Source of the DNA: Crossaster papposus
Taxonomy: Eukaryota > Echinodermata > Asteroidea > Velatida > Solasteridae
DNA: 64,000 nt
Reading direction: 5' to 3'
NCBI GenBank assembly: GCA_037893245.1
Contig: JBAIAA010000543.1
Span: forward strand, 1,178,001-1,242,000
The position numbers were made by a program, and so were the translations under genes. Positions within the stretch are counted from its first letter, which is position 1; every line of letters begins with the position of its first letter. Positions 1 through 11,508 of the stretch are shown here, in pieces. The notes beneath the pieces were generated by a model that saw only the letters and a program-made list of their open reading frames with translations, ran no database searches and was not told where the DNA came from.

Positions 1-31
1 ATATGTAAAGGGAAAGAAGTGTGCATAAGAA
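1..31. repeat. Unit A (31 bp), first copy
   Basis: Reference copy of the short monomer. It carries a 13-base purine tract at unit positions 7-19, within which AAAGGGAAA is a mirror repeat. Common variants are ATAAG for ATATG at the start, GTATGCAT for GTGTGCAT, AAATAAG for AAAGAAG, GGGATAG for GGGAAAG, and CATCAG or CATAAT for CATAAG near the end. Because 31 is one more than a multiple of three, successive copies shift the reading frame by one. Confidence 0.95.
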
Positions 32-67
32 ATAAACACCTGATGTCGGAACAAGCCCTCGAGTTAA
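32..67. repeat. Unit B (36 bp), first copy
   Basis: Reference copy of the second monomer, always inserted between two A units. It contains TCGG and CTCGAG (the latter at 58-63, an XhoI recognition sequence), which are its only two CpG. The five bases AAATA occur at both of its junctions (30-34 and 66-70). Length variants end in TTATAT, TTATCA or TTATAA, giving 38 bp. The common substitution ACAGG for ACAAG is often found in the 38-bp form. Confidence 0.95.
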
Positions 68-966
68 ATATGTAAAGGGAAAGAAGTGTGCATAAGAAAT
101 ATGTAAAGGGAAAGAAGTGTGCATAAGAAATATGTAAAGGGAAAGAAGTGTGCATAAGAAATATGTAAAGGGAAAGAAGTGTGCATAAGAAATATGTAAA
201 GGGAAAGAAGTTTGCATAAGAAATATGTAAAGGGAAAGAAGTGTGCATAAGAAATATGTAAAGGGAAAGAAGTGTGCATAAGAAATATGTAAAGGGAAAG
301 AAGTGTGCATAAGAAATATGTAAAGGGAAAGAAGTGTGCATAAGAAATATGTAAAGGGAAAGAAGTGTGCATAAGAAATATGTAAAGGGAAAGAAGTGTG
401 CATAAGAAATAAGTAAAGGGAAAGAAGTGTGCATAAGAAATATGTAAAGGGAAAGAAGTGTGCATAATAAATATGTAAAGGGAAAGAAGTGTGCATAAGA
501 AATATGTAAAGGGAAAGAAGTGTGCATAAGAAATATGTAAAGGGAAAGAAGTGTGCATAAGAAATATGTAAAGGGAAAGAAGTGTGCATAAGAAATATGT
601 AAAGGGAAAGAAGTGTGCATAAGAAATATGTAAAGGGAAAGAAGTGTGCATACGAAATATGTAAAGGGAAAGAAGTGTGCATAAGAAATATGTAAAGGGA
701 AAGAAGTGTGCATAAGAAATATGTAAAGGGAAAGAAGTGTGCATAAGAAATATGTAAAGGGAAAGAAGTGTGCATAAGAAATATGTAAAGGGAAAGAAGT
801 GTGCATAAGAAATATGTAAAGGGAAAGAAGTGTGCATAAGAAATATGTAAAGGGAAAGAAGTGTGCATAAGAAATATGTAAAGGGAAATAAGTGTGCATA
901 AGAAATAAGTAAAGGGAAAGAAGTGTGCATAAGAAATATGTAAAGGGAAAGAAGTGTGCATAAGAA
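68..966. repeat. Run of 29 consecutive 31-bp units without B
   Basis: The distance from the end of the first B (67) to the next B (967) is 899 bp, exactly 29 x 31, so there is no net length change in the run. Substitutions are few: ATAAG starts near 410 and 905, a GTTTGCAT near 210, CATAAT near 467 and CATACG near 652. This is the longest B-free run I found in the window. Confidence 0.9.
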
Positions 967-1274
967 ATAAACACCTGATGTCGGAACAAGCCCTCGAGTT
1001 AAATATGTAAAGGGAAAGAAGTGTGCATAAGAAATAAACACCTGATGTCGGAACAAGCCCTCGAGTTAAATATGTAAAGGGAAAGAAGTGTGCATAAGAA
1101 ATAAACACCTGATGTCGGAACAGGCCCTCGAGTTATATATATGTAAAGGGAAAGAAGTGTGCATCAGAAATAAACACCTGATGTCGGAACAAGCCCTCGA
1201 GTTATCAATATGTAAAGGGAAAGAAGTGTGCATAAGAAATAACCACCTGATGTCGGAACAAGCCCTCGAGTTAA
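967..1274. repeat. B-dense cluster with two 38-bp B variants
   Basis: B units start at 967, 1034, 1101, 1170 and 1239, each separated by a single A. The copies at 1101 (ending TTATAT, with ACAGG) and 1170 (ending TTATCA) are 38 bp. The A before 1170 ends CATCAGAA. The B at 1239 has AACCACC in place of AAACACC. The 69-bp A+B38 unit is a multiple of three, which keeps one plus-strand frame open across 1088-1282. Confidence 0.9.
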
Positions 1275-1282
1275 ATATGTAA
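1088..1282 (+). repeat. A-B38-A-B38-A-B36 module, first of 12
   Basis: Two 38-bp B units in succession give a recognisable 195-bp plus-strand open stretch with a 23-codon period. It is a by-product of the 69-bp unit, not a supported gene. The same module occurs at 10344, 20856, 21226, 27234, 27604, 46632, 49165, 52658, 54277, 59773 and 61108. In the six left-hand copies (to 27.8 kb) the first B38 has ACAGG and the second is preceded by CATCAG. The six right-hand copies (from 46.6 kb) have neither. Confidence 0.85.
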
Positions 1283-2132
1283 AGGGATAGAAGTGTGCAT
1301 AAGAAATATGTAAAGGGAAAGAAGTGTGCATAAGAAATATGTAAAGGGAAAGAAGTGTGCATAAGAAATATGTAAAGGGAAAGAAGTGTGCATAAGAAAT
1401 ATGTGAAGGGAAAGAAGTGTGCATAAGAAATATGTAAAGGGAAAGAAGTGTGCATAAGAAATATGTAAAGGGAAAGAAGTGTGCATAAGAAATATGTAAA
1501 GGGAAAGAAGTGTGCATAAGAAATATGTAAAGGGAAAGAAGTGTGCATAAGAAATATGTAAAGGGAAAGAAGTGTGCATAAGAAATAAACACCTGATGTC
1601 GGAACAAGCCCTCGAGTTAAATATGTAAAGGGAAAGAAGTGTGCATAAGAAATAAACACCTGATGCCGGAACAAGCCCTCGAGTTAAATATGTAAAGGGA
1701 AAGAAGTGTGCATAAGAAATATACACCTGATGTCGGAACAAGCCCTCGAGTTAAATATGTAAAGGGAAAGAAGTGTGCATAAGAAATATGTAAAGGGAAA
1801 GAAGTGTGCATAAGAAATATGTAAAGGGAAAGAAGTGTGCATAAGAAATATGTAAAGGGAAAGAAGTGTGCATAAGAAATATGTAAAGGGAAAGAAGTGT
1901 GCATAAGAAATATGTAAAGGGAAAGAAGTGTGCATAAGAAATAAACACCTGATGTCGGAACAAGCCCTCGAGTTAAATATGTAAAGGGAAAGAAGTATGC
2001 ATAAGAAATATGTAAAGGGAAAGAAGTGTGCATAAGAAATATGTAAAGGGAAAGAAGTGTGCATAAGAAATATGTAAAGGGAAAGAAGTGTGCATAAGAA
2101 ATAAACACCTGATGTCGGAACAAGCCCTCGAG
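1275..2132. repeat. Mixed S and L units
   Basis: This begins with exactly ten A units (1275-1584); the first carries GGGATAG, as usual for that variant just after a B. L units then follow at 1585 and beyond, including a B starting ATACACC at 1719 and one with TGCCGG (for TGTCGG) at 1652. One A has ATGTGAAGGG near 1402. No larger duplication is evident here. Confidence 0.85.
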
Positions 2133-2809
2133 TTAAATATGTAAAGGGAAAGAAGTGTGCATAGGAAATAAACACCTGATGTCGGAACAAGCCCTCGAGT
2201 TAAATATGTAAAGGGAAAGAAGTGTGCATAAGAAATAAACACCTGATGTCGGAACAAGCCCTCGAGTTAAATATGTAAAGGGAAAGAAGTGTGCATAAGA
2301 AATAAACACCTGATGTCGGAACAAGCCCTCGAGTTAAATATGTAAAGGGAAAGAAGTATGCATAAAAAATATGTAAAGGGAAAGAAGTGTGCATAAGAAA
2401 TATGTAAAGGGAAAGAAGTGTGCATAAGAAATATGTAAAGGGAAAGAAGTGTGCATAAGAAATAAACACCTGATGTCGGAACAAGCCCTCGAGTTAAATA
2501 TGTAAAGGGAAAGAAGTGTGCATAAGAAATATGTAAAGGCAAAGAAGTGTGCATAAGAAATAAACACCTGATGTCGGAACAAGCCCTCGAGTTAAATATG
2601 TAAAGGGAAAGAAGTGTGCATAAGAAATAAACACCTGATGTCGGAACAAGCCCTCGAGTTAAATATGTAAAGGGAAAGAAGTGTGCATAAGAAATATGTA
2701 AAGGGAAAGAAGTGTGCATAAGAAATATGTAAAGGGAAAGAAGTGTGCATAAGAAATATGTAAAGGGAAATAAGTGTGCATAAGAAATAAACGCCTGATG
2801 TCGGAACAA
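2133..2809. repeat. Higher-order block, copy 1 of a 1,347-bp-offset pair
   Basis: The order of S and L units and several rare variants recur 1,347 bp downstream. Shared landmarks include AAAGGCAAAG, a GTATGCAT unit following a B, and an AAATAAG unit just before a B. The copies differ by point changes, for example CATAAAAAATATG near 2365 only here and ACGCC for ACACC in the B near 2790. Edges are approximate. Confidence 0.75.
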
Positions 2810-3479
2810 GCCCTCGAGTTAAATATGTAAAGGGAAAGAAGTGTGCATAAGAAATATGTAAAGGGAAAGAAGTGTGCATAAGAAATATGTAAAGGGAAAG
2901 AAGTGTGCATAAGAAATATGTAAAGGGAAAGAAGTGTGCATAAGAAATATGTAAAGGGAAAGAAGTGTGCATAAGAAATATGTAAAGGGAAATAAGTGTG
3001 CATAAGAAATAAACACCTGATGTCGGAACAAGCCCTCGAGTTAAATATGTAAAGGGAAAGAAGTGTGCATAAGAAATATGTAAAGGGAAATAAGTGTGCA
3101 TAAGAAATATGTAAAGGGAAAGAAGTGTGCATAAGAAATATGTAAAGGGAAAGAAGTGTGCATAAGAAATATGTAAAGGGAAAGAAGTGTGCATAAGAAA
3201 TATGTAAAGGGAAAGAAGTGTGCATAAGAAATATGTAAAGGGAAAGAAGTGTGCATAAGAAATATGTAAAGGGAAAGAAGTGTGCATAAGAAATATGTAA
3301 AGGAAAAAAAGGGTGCATAAGAAATATGTAAAGGGAAAGAAGTGTGCATAAGAAATATGTAAAGGGAAAGAAGTGTGCATAAGAAATATGTAAAGGGAAA
3401 GAAGTGTGCATAAGAAATATGTAAAGGGAAAGAAGTGTGCATAAGAAATAAACACCTGATGTCGGAACAAGCCCTCGAG
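2810..3479. repeat. Mostly S units between the paired blocks
   Basis: Long runs of A with only a few B, the one near 3008 being clear. Around 3301-3320 one A unit is unusually divergent, reading AGGAAAAAAAGGGTGC in place of the normal AGGGAAAGAAGTGTGC, yet its length is unchanged. AAATAAG variants precede the B near 3008 and recur near 3087. Confidence 0.8.
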
Positions 3480-4156
3480 TTAAATATGTAAATGGAAAGA
3501 AGTGTGCATAAGAAATAAACACCTGATGTCGGAACAAGCCCTCGAGTTAAATATGTAAAGGGAAAGAAGTGTGCATAAGAAATAAACACCTGATGTCGGA
3601 ACAAGCCCTCGAGTTAAATATGTAAAGGGAAAGAAGTGTGCATAAGTAATAAACACCTGATGTCGGAACAAGCCCTCGAGTTAAATATGTAAAGGGAAAG
3701 AAGTATGCATAAGAAATATGTAAAGGGAAAGAAGTGTGCATAAGAAATATGTAAAGGGAAAGAAGTGTGCATAAGAAATATGTAAAGGGAAAGAAGTGTG
3801 CATAAGAAATAAACACCTGATGTCGGAACAAGCCCTCGAGTTAAATATGTAAAGGGAAAGAAGTGTGCATAAGAAATATGTAAAGGCAAAGAAGTGTGCA
3901 TAAGAAATAAACACCTGATGTCGGAACAAGCCCTCGAGTTAAATATGTAAAGGGAAAGAAGTGTGCATAAGAAATAAACACCTGATGTCGGAACAAGCCC
4001 TCGAGTTAAATATGTAAAGGGAAAGAAGTGTGCATAAGAAATATGTAAAGGGAAAGAAGTGTGCATAAGAAATATGTAAAGGGAAAGAAGTGTGCATAAG
4101 AAATATGTAAAGGGAAATAAGTGTGCATAAGAAATAAACACCTGATGTCGGAACAA
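3480..4156. repeat. Higher-order block, copy 2 of the 1,347-bp-offset pair
   Basis: It matches 2133-2809 in unit order. Private changes include ATGTAAATGG near 3490 and CATAAGTAAT near 3645. The AAAGGCAAAG unit near 3887 corresponds to the one near 2540, 1,347 bp earlier. Confidence 0.75.
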
Positions 4157-7100
4157 GCCCTCGAGTTAAATATGTAAAGGGAAAGAAGTGTGCATAAGAA
4201 ATATGTAAAGGGAAAGAAGTGTGCATAAGAAATATGTAAAGGGAAAGAAGTGTGCATAAGAAATATGTAAAGGGAAAGAAGTGTGCATAAGAAATATGTA
4301 AAGGGAAAGAAGTGTGCATAAGAAATATGTAAAGGGAAAGAAGTGTGCATAAGAAATAAGTAAAGGGAAAGAAGTGTGCATAAGAAATATGTAAAGGGAA
4401 AGAAGTGTGCATAAGAAATATGTAAAGGGAAAGAAGTGTGCATAAGAAATATGTAAAGGGAAAGAAGTATGCATAAGAAATATGTAAAGGGAAAGAAGTG
4501 TGCATAAGAAATAAACACCTGATGTCGGAACAAGCCCTCGAGTTAAATATGTAAAGGGATAGAAGTGTGCATAAGAAATATGTAAAGGGAAAGAAGTGTG
4601 CATAAGAAATAAACACCTGATGTCGGAACAAGCCCTCGAGTTAAATATGTAAAGGGAAAGAAGTGTGCATAAGAAATATGTAAAGGGAAAGAAGTGTGCA
4701 TAAGAAATAAGTAAAGGGAAAGAAGTGTGCATAAGAAATATGTAAAGGGAAAGAAGTGTGCATAAGAAATAAACACCTGATGTCGGAACAAGCCCTCGAG
4801 TTAAATATGTAAAGGGAAAGAAGTGTGCATAAGAAATAAACACCTGATGTCGGAACAAGCCCTCGAGTTAAATATGTAAAGGGAAAGAAGTATGCATAAG
4901 AAATATGTAAAGGGAAAGAAGTGTGCATAAGAAATATGTAAAGGGAAAGAAGTGTGCATAAGAAATATGTAAAGGGAAAGAAGTGTGCATCAGAAATAAA
5001 CACCTGATGTCGGAACAAGCCCTCGAGTTAAATATGTAAAGGGATAGAAGTGTGCATAAGAAATATGTAAAGGGAAAGAAGTGTGCATACGAAATAAGTA
5101 AAGGGAAAGAAGTGTGCATAAGAAATATGTAAAGGGAAAGAAGTGTGCATAAGAAATATGTAAAGGGAAAGAAGTGTGCATAAGAAATAAACACCTGATG
5201 TCGGAACAGGCCCTCGAGTTATATATGTAAAGGGAAAGAAGTATGCATAAGAAATATGTAAAGGGAAAGAAGTGTGCATAAGAAATAAACACCTGATGTC
5301 GGAACAAGCCCTCGAGTTAAATATGTAAAGGGAAAGAAGTGTGCATAAGAAATATGTAAAGGGAAAGAAGTGTGCATAAGAAATATGTAAAGGGAAAGAA
5401 GTGTGCATAAGAAATAAACACCTGATGTCGGAACAAGCCCTCGAGTTAAATATGTAAAGGGAAAGAAGTGTGCATAAGAAATAAACACCTGATGTCGGAA
5501 CAGGCCCTCGAGTTATATATGTAAAGGGAAAGAAGTATGCATAAGAAATATGTAAAGGGAAAGAAGTGTGCATAAGAAATATGTAAAGGGAAAGAAGTGT
5601 GCATAAGAAATATGTAAAGGGAAAGAAGTGTGCATAAGAAATATGTAAAGGGAAAGAAGTGTGCATAAGAAATAAACACCTGATGTCGGAACAAGCCCTC
5701 GAGTTAAATATGTAAAGGGAAAGAAGTGTGCATAAGAAATAAACACCTGATGTCGGAACAAGCCCTCGAGTTAAATATGTAAAGGGAAAGAAGTGTGCAT
5801 AAGAAATATGTAAAGGGAAAGAATTGTGCATAAGAAATATGTAAAGGGAAAGAAGTGTGCATAAGAAATATGTAAAGGGAAAGAAGTGTGCATAAGAAAT
5901 ATGTAAAGGGAAAGAAGTGTGCATAAGAAATATGTAAAGGGAAAGAAGTGTGCATAAGAAATATGTAAAGGGAAAGAAGTGTGCATAAGAAATATGTAAA
6001 GGAAAAGAAGTGTGCATAAGAAATATGTAAAGGGAAAGAAGTGTGCATAAGAAATATGTAAAGGGAAAGAAGTGTGCATAAGAAATAAACACCTGATGTC
6101 GGAACAAGCCCTCGAGTTAAATATGTAAAGGGAAAGAAGTGTGCATAAGAAATAAACACCTGATGTCGGAACAAGCCCTCGAGTTAAATATGTAAAGGGA
6201 AAGAAGTATGCATAAGAAATATGTAAAGGGAAAGAAGTGTGCATAAGAAATATGTAAAGGGAAAGAAGTATGCATAAGAAATATGTAAAGGGAAAGAAGT
6301 GTGCATAAGAAATATGTAAAGGGAAAGAAGTGTGCATAAGAAATATGTAAAGGGAAAGAAGTGTGCATAAGAAATAAACACCTGATGTCGGAACAAGCCC
6401 TCGAGTTAAATATGTAAAGGGATAGAAGTGTGCATAAGAAATATGTAAAGGGAAAGAAGTGTGCATAAGAAATATGTAAAGGGAAAGAAGTGTGCATAAG
6501 AAATATGTAAAGGGAAAGAAGTGTGCATAAGAAATATGTAAAGGGAAAGAAGTGTGCATAAGAAATATGTAAAGGGAAAGAAGTGTGCATAAGAAATAAA
6601 CACCTGATGTCGGAACAAGCCCTCGAGTTATATATGTAAAGGGATAGAAGTGTGCATAAGAAATATGTAAAGGGAAAGAAGTGTGCATAAGAAATATGTA
6701 AAGGGAAAGAAGTGTGCATAAGAAATATGTAAAGGGAAAGAAGTGTGCATAAGAAATATGTAAAGGGAAAGAAGTGTGCATAAGAAATATGTAAAGGGAA
6801 AGAAGTGTGCATAAGAAATATGTAAAGGGAAAGAAGTGTGCATAAGAAATATGTAAAGGGAAAGAAGTGTGCATAAGAAATAAACACCTGATGTTGGAAC
6901 AAGCCCTCGAGTTAAATATGTAAAGGGAAATAAGTGTGCATAAGAAATATGTAAAGGGAAAGAAGTGTGCATAAGAAATAAACACCTGATGTCGGAACAA
7001 GCCCTCGAGTTAAATATGTAAAGGGAAAGAAGTATGCATAAGAAATAGACACCTGATGTCGGAACAAGCCCTCGAGTTAAATATGTAAAGGGAAAGAAGT

Positions 7101-7989
7101 GTGCATAAGAAATATGTAAAGGGAAAGAAGTGTGCATAAGAAATATGTAAAGGGAAAGAAGTGTGCATAAGAAATAAACACCTGATGTCGGAACAAGCCC
7201 TCGAGTTAAATATGTAAAGGGAAAGAAGTGTGCATAAGAAATATGTAAAGGGAAAGAAGTGTGCATAAGAAATATGTAAAGGGAAAGAAGTGTGCATAAG
7301 AAATATGTAAAGGGAAAGAAGTGTGCATAAGAAATAAACACCTGATGTCGGAACAAGCCCTCGAGTTAAATATGTAAAGGGAAAGAAGTGTGCATAAGAA
7401 ATATGTAAAGGGAAAGAAGTGTGCATAAGAAATATGTAAAGGGAAAGAAGTGTGCATAAGAAATATGTAAAGGGAAAGAAGTGTGCATAAGAAATATGTA
7501 AAGGGAAAGAAGTGTGCATAAGAAATATGTAAAGGGAAAGAAGTGTGCATAAGAAATATGTAAAGGGAAAGAAGTGTGCATAAGAAATATGTAAAGGGAA
7601 AGAAGTGTGCATAAGAAATATGTAAAGGGAAAGAAGTGTGCATAAGAAATATGTAAAGGGAAAGAAGTGTGCATAAGAAATATGTAAAGGGAAAGAAGTG
7701 TGCATAACAAATATGTAAAGGGAAAGAAGTGTGCATAAGAAATATGTAAAGGGAAAGAAGTGTGCATAAGAAATATGTAAAGGGAAAGAAGTGTGCATAA
7801 GAAATAAACACCTGATGTCGGAACAGGCCCTCGAGTTATATATATGTAAAGGGAAAGAAGTGTGCATAAGAAATATGTAAAGGGAAAGAAGTGTGCATAA
7901 GAAATATGTAAAGGGAAAGAAGTGTGCATAAGAAATATGTAAAGGGAAAGAAGTGTGCATAAGAAATAAACACCTGATGTCGGAACAAG
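4157..7989. repeat. Irregular mixture of S and L units
   Basis: I found no long internal duplication here. GGGATAG units follow a B near 4557, 5041, 6421 and 6641; GTATGCAT units are frequent. Exactly ten S units lie at 5775-6084 and fourteen at 7370-7803. The B near 6880 has TTGG in place of TCGG. The B near 7045 begins ATAGACACC, the earliest copy of a variant that recurs in the 10-kb and 20-kb blocks. A 38-bp B with ACAGG sits near 7804. Confidence 0.85.
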
Positions 7990-10840
7990 CCCTCGAGTTA
8001 AATATGTAAAGGGAAAGAAGTGTGCATCAGAAATAAACACCTGATGTCGGAACAAGCCCTCGAGTTAAATATGTAAAGGGAAAGAAGTATGCATAAGAAA
8101 TATGTAAAGGGAAAGAAGTGTGCATAAGAAATATGTAAAGGGAAAGAAGTGTGCATAAGAAATATGTAAAGGGAAAGAAGTGTGCATAAGAAATATGTAA
8201 AGGGAAAGAAGTGTGCATAAGAAATAAACACCTGATGTCGGAACAAGCCCTCGAGTTAAATATGTAAAGGGAAAGAAGTGTGCATAAGAAATAAACACCT
8301 GATGTCGGAACAAGCCCTCGAGTTAAATATGTAAAGAGAAAGAAGTGTGCATAAGAAATATGTAAAGGGAAATAAGTGTGCATAAGAAATAAGTAAAGAG
8401 AAAGAAGTGTGCATAAGAAATATGTAAAGGGAAAGAAGTGTGCATAAGAAATAAACACCTGATGTCGGAACAAGCCCTCGAGTTAAATATGTAAAGGGAA
8501 AGAAGTGTGCATAAGAAATAAACACCTGATGTCGGAACAGGCCCTCGAGTTATATATATGTAAAGGGAAAGAAGTGTGCATACGAAATACACACCTGATG
8601 TCAGAACAAGCCCTCGAGTTAAATATGTAAAGGGAAAGAAGTGTGCATAAGAAATATGTAAAGGGAAAGAAGTGTGCATAAGAAATATGTAAAGGGAAAG
8701 AAGTGTGCATAAGAAATAAACACCTGATGTCGGAACAAGCCCTCGAGTTAAATATGTAAAGGGAAAGAAGTATGCATAAGAAATATGTAAAGGGAAAGAA
8801 GTGTGCATAAGAAATATGTAAAGGGAAAGAAGTGTGCATAAGAAATATGTAAAGGGAAAGAAGTGTGCATAAGAAATATGTAAAGGGAAAGAAGTGTGCA
8901 TAAGAAATATGTAAAGGGAAAGAAGTGTGCATAAGAAATATGTAAAGGGAAAGAAGTGTGCATAAGAAATATGTAAATGGAAAGAAGTGTGCATAAGAAA
9001 TATGTAAAGGGAAAGAAGTGTGCATAATAAATATGTAAAGGGAAAGAAGTGTGCATAAGAAATAAACACCTGATGTCGGAACAAGCCCTCGAGTTAAATA
9101 TGTAAAGGGAAAGAAGTGTGCATAAGAAATAAACACCTGATGTCGGAACAAGCACTCGAGTTAAATATGTAAAGGGAAAAAAGTATGCATAAGAAATATG
9201 TAAAGGGAAAGAAGTGTGCATTAGAAATATGTAAAGGGAAAGAAGTGTGCATAAGAAATATGTAAAGGAAAAGAAGTGTGCATAAGAAATAAACACCTGA
9301 TGTCGGAACAAGCCCTCGAGTTAAATATGTAAAGGGATAGAAGTGTGCATAAGAAATATGTAAAGGGAAATAAGTGTGCATAAGAAATATGTAAAGGGAA
9401 AGAAGTGTGCATAAGAAATATGTAAAGGGAAAGAAGTGTGCATAAGAAATATGTAAAGGGAAAGAAGTGTGCATAAGAAATATGTAAAGGGAAAGAAGTG
9501 TGCATAAGAAATATGTAAAGGGAAAGAAGTGTGCATAATAAATAAACACCTGATGTCGGAACAAGCCCTCGAGTTAAATATGTAAAGGGAAAGAAGTATG
9601 CATAAGAAATAGACACCTGATGTCGGAACAAGCCCTCGAGTTAAATATGTAAAGGGAAAGAAGTGTGCATAAGAAATATGTAAAGGGAAAGAAGTGTGCA
9701 TAAGAAATATGTAAAGGGAAAGAAGTGTGCATAAGAAATAAACACCTGATGTCGGATCAAGCCCTCGAGTTAAATATGTAAAGGGAAAGAAGTGTGCATA
9801 AGAAATATGTAAAGGGAAAGAAGTGTGCATAAGAAATATGTAAAGGGAAAGAAGTGTGCATAAGAAATATGTAAAGGGAAAGAAGTGTGCATAAGAAATA
9901 TGTAAATGGAAAGAAGTGTGCATAAGAAATAAACACCTGATGTCGGAACAAGCCCTCGAGTTAAATATGTAAAGGGAAAGAAGTGTGCATAAGAAATATG
10001 TAAAGGGAAAGAAGTGTGCATAAGAAATATGTAAAGGGAAAGAAGTGTGCATAAGAAATAAACACCTGATGTCGGAACAAGCCCTCGAGTTAAATATGTA
10101 AAGGGAAAGAAGTATGCATAAGAAATAGACACCTGATGTCGGAACAAGCCCTCAAGTTAAATATGTAAAGGGAAAGAAGTGTGCATAAGAAATATGTAAA
10201 GGGAAAGAAGTGGGCATAAGAAATAAACACCTGATGTCGGAACAAGCCCTCGAGTTAAATATGTAAAGGGAAAGAAGTGTGCATAAGAAATAAACACCTG
10301 ATGTCGGAACAAGCCCTCGAGTTAAATATGTAAAGGGAAAGAAGTGTGCATAAGAAATAAACACCTGATGTCGGAACAGGCCCTCGAGTTATATATATGT
10401 AAAGGGAAAGAAGTGTGCATCAGAAATAAACACCTGATGTCGGAACAAGCCCTCGAGTTATATATATGTAAAGGGAAAGAAGTGTGCATAAGAAATAAAC
10501 ACCTGATGTCGGAACAAGCCCTCGAGTTAAATATGTAAAGGGAAAGAAGTGTGCATAAGAAATATGTAAAGGGAAAGAAGTGTGCATAAGAAATAAACAC
10601 CTGATGTCGGAACAAGCCCTCGAGTTAAATATGTAAAGGGAAAGAAGTGTGCATAAGAAATAAACACCTGATGTCGGAACAAGCCCTCGAGTTAAATATG
10701 TAAAGGGAAAGAAGTGTGCATAAGAAATAAACACCTGATGTCGGAACAGGCCCTCGAGTTATATATATGTAAAGGGAAAGAAGTGTGCATAAGAAATAAA
10801 CACCTGATGTCGGAACAAGCCCTCGAGTTAAATATGTAAA
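7990..10840. repeat. Segment duplicated about 10.5 kb downstream (copy 1)
   Basis: Units here match 18.6-21.35 kb. The offset is 10,610 bp near 8.0 kb, 10,450 bp at the CATACGAAATACACACC landmark (8581 against 19031), and 10,512 bp for the ATAGACACC B units (9609 and 10125 against 20121 and 20637). The offset changes by small whole-unit gains and losses. It includes a double-B38 module at 10344. Near 9160 one B has CACTCGAG for CCCTCGAG. Confidence 0.75.
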
Positions 10841-11508
10841 GGGAAAGAAGTGTGCATAAGAAATAAACACCTGATGTCGGAACAAGCCCTCGAGTTAAAT
10901 ATGTAAAGGGAAAGAATTGTGCATAAGAAATATGTAAAGGGAAAGAAGTGTGCATAAGAAATAAACACCTGATGTCGGAACAAGCCCTCGAGTTAAATAT
11001 GTAAAGGGAAAGAAGTGTGCATAAGAAATATGTAAAGGGAAAGAAGTGTGCATAAGAAATAAACACCTGATGTCGGAACAAGCCCTCGAGTTAAATATGT
11101 AAAGGGAAAGAAGTGTGCATAAGAAATAAACACCTGATGTCGGAACAAGCCCTCGAGTTAAATATGTAAAGGGAAAGAAGTGTGCATAAGAAACATGTAA
11201 AGGGAAAGAAGTGTGCATAAGAAATATGTAAAGGGAAAGAAGTGTGCATAAGAAATATGTAAAGGGAAAGAAGTGTGCATAAAAAATAAACACCTGATGT
11301 CGGAACAAGCCCTCGAGTTAAATATGTAAAGGGAAAGAAGTGTGCATAAGAAATATGTAAAGGGAAAGAAGTGTGCATAAGAAATATGTAAAGGGAAAGA
11401 AGTGGGCATAAGAAATATGTAAAGGGAAAGAAGTGTGCATAAGAAATATGTAAAGGGAAAGAAGTGTGCATAAGAAATAAACACCTGATGTCGGAACAAG
11501 CCCTCGAG
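10841..11508. repeat. L-rich stretch
   Basis: Canonical A and B units with a high share of L. Minor variants are GAATTGTGC near 10915, an AACATG start near 11192, CATAAAAAATAAAC near 11280 and GTGGGCAT near 11405. No larger duplication was recognised. Confidence 0.85.

Noticed and set aside
1..31. Telomeric or interstitial telomere repeat (GTAAAGGG resembles TTTAGGG-like motifs)
   Set aside because: The motif occurs once per 31 bp, not as a 6-8 bp tandem, and does not match a known telomere repeat.
1..31. H-DNA or triplex-forming element from the purine tract
   Set aside because: The AAAGGGAAA mirror is only 9 bp and the purine tract 13 bp before it is broken by T, below the length usually needed.
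32..67. CENP-B box in unit B
   Set aside because: The TTCG....CGGG core pattern is not present on either strand of B or A. A centromeric role is neither supported nor excluded.
32..67. Integron attachment site or inverted-repeat recombination site at CTCGAG
   Set aside because: Only a 6-bp palindrome is present. There are no paired inverted repeats around it, no integrase and no cassettes.
1..1274. CRISPR array (31-bp direct repeats with 36-bp spacers)
   Set aside because: Lengths look right, but the 'spacers' are all the same sequence and are often missing, repeats vary, the array exceeds 64 kb, and no cas gene is present.
10344..10538. 64-codon plus-strand open frames, twelve copies, nearly identical
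   Set aside because: They arise because the 69-bp A+B38 unit is divisible by three. They end at the first 36-bp B and track the module duplications, so conservation reflects recent copying, not coding selection.
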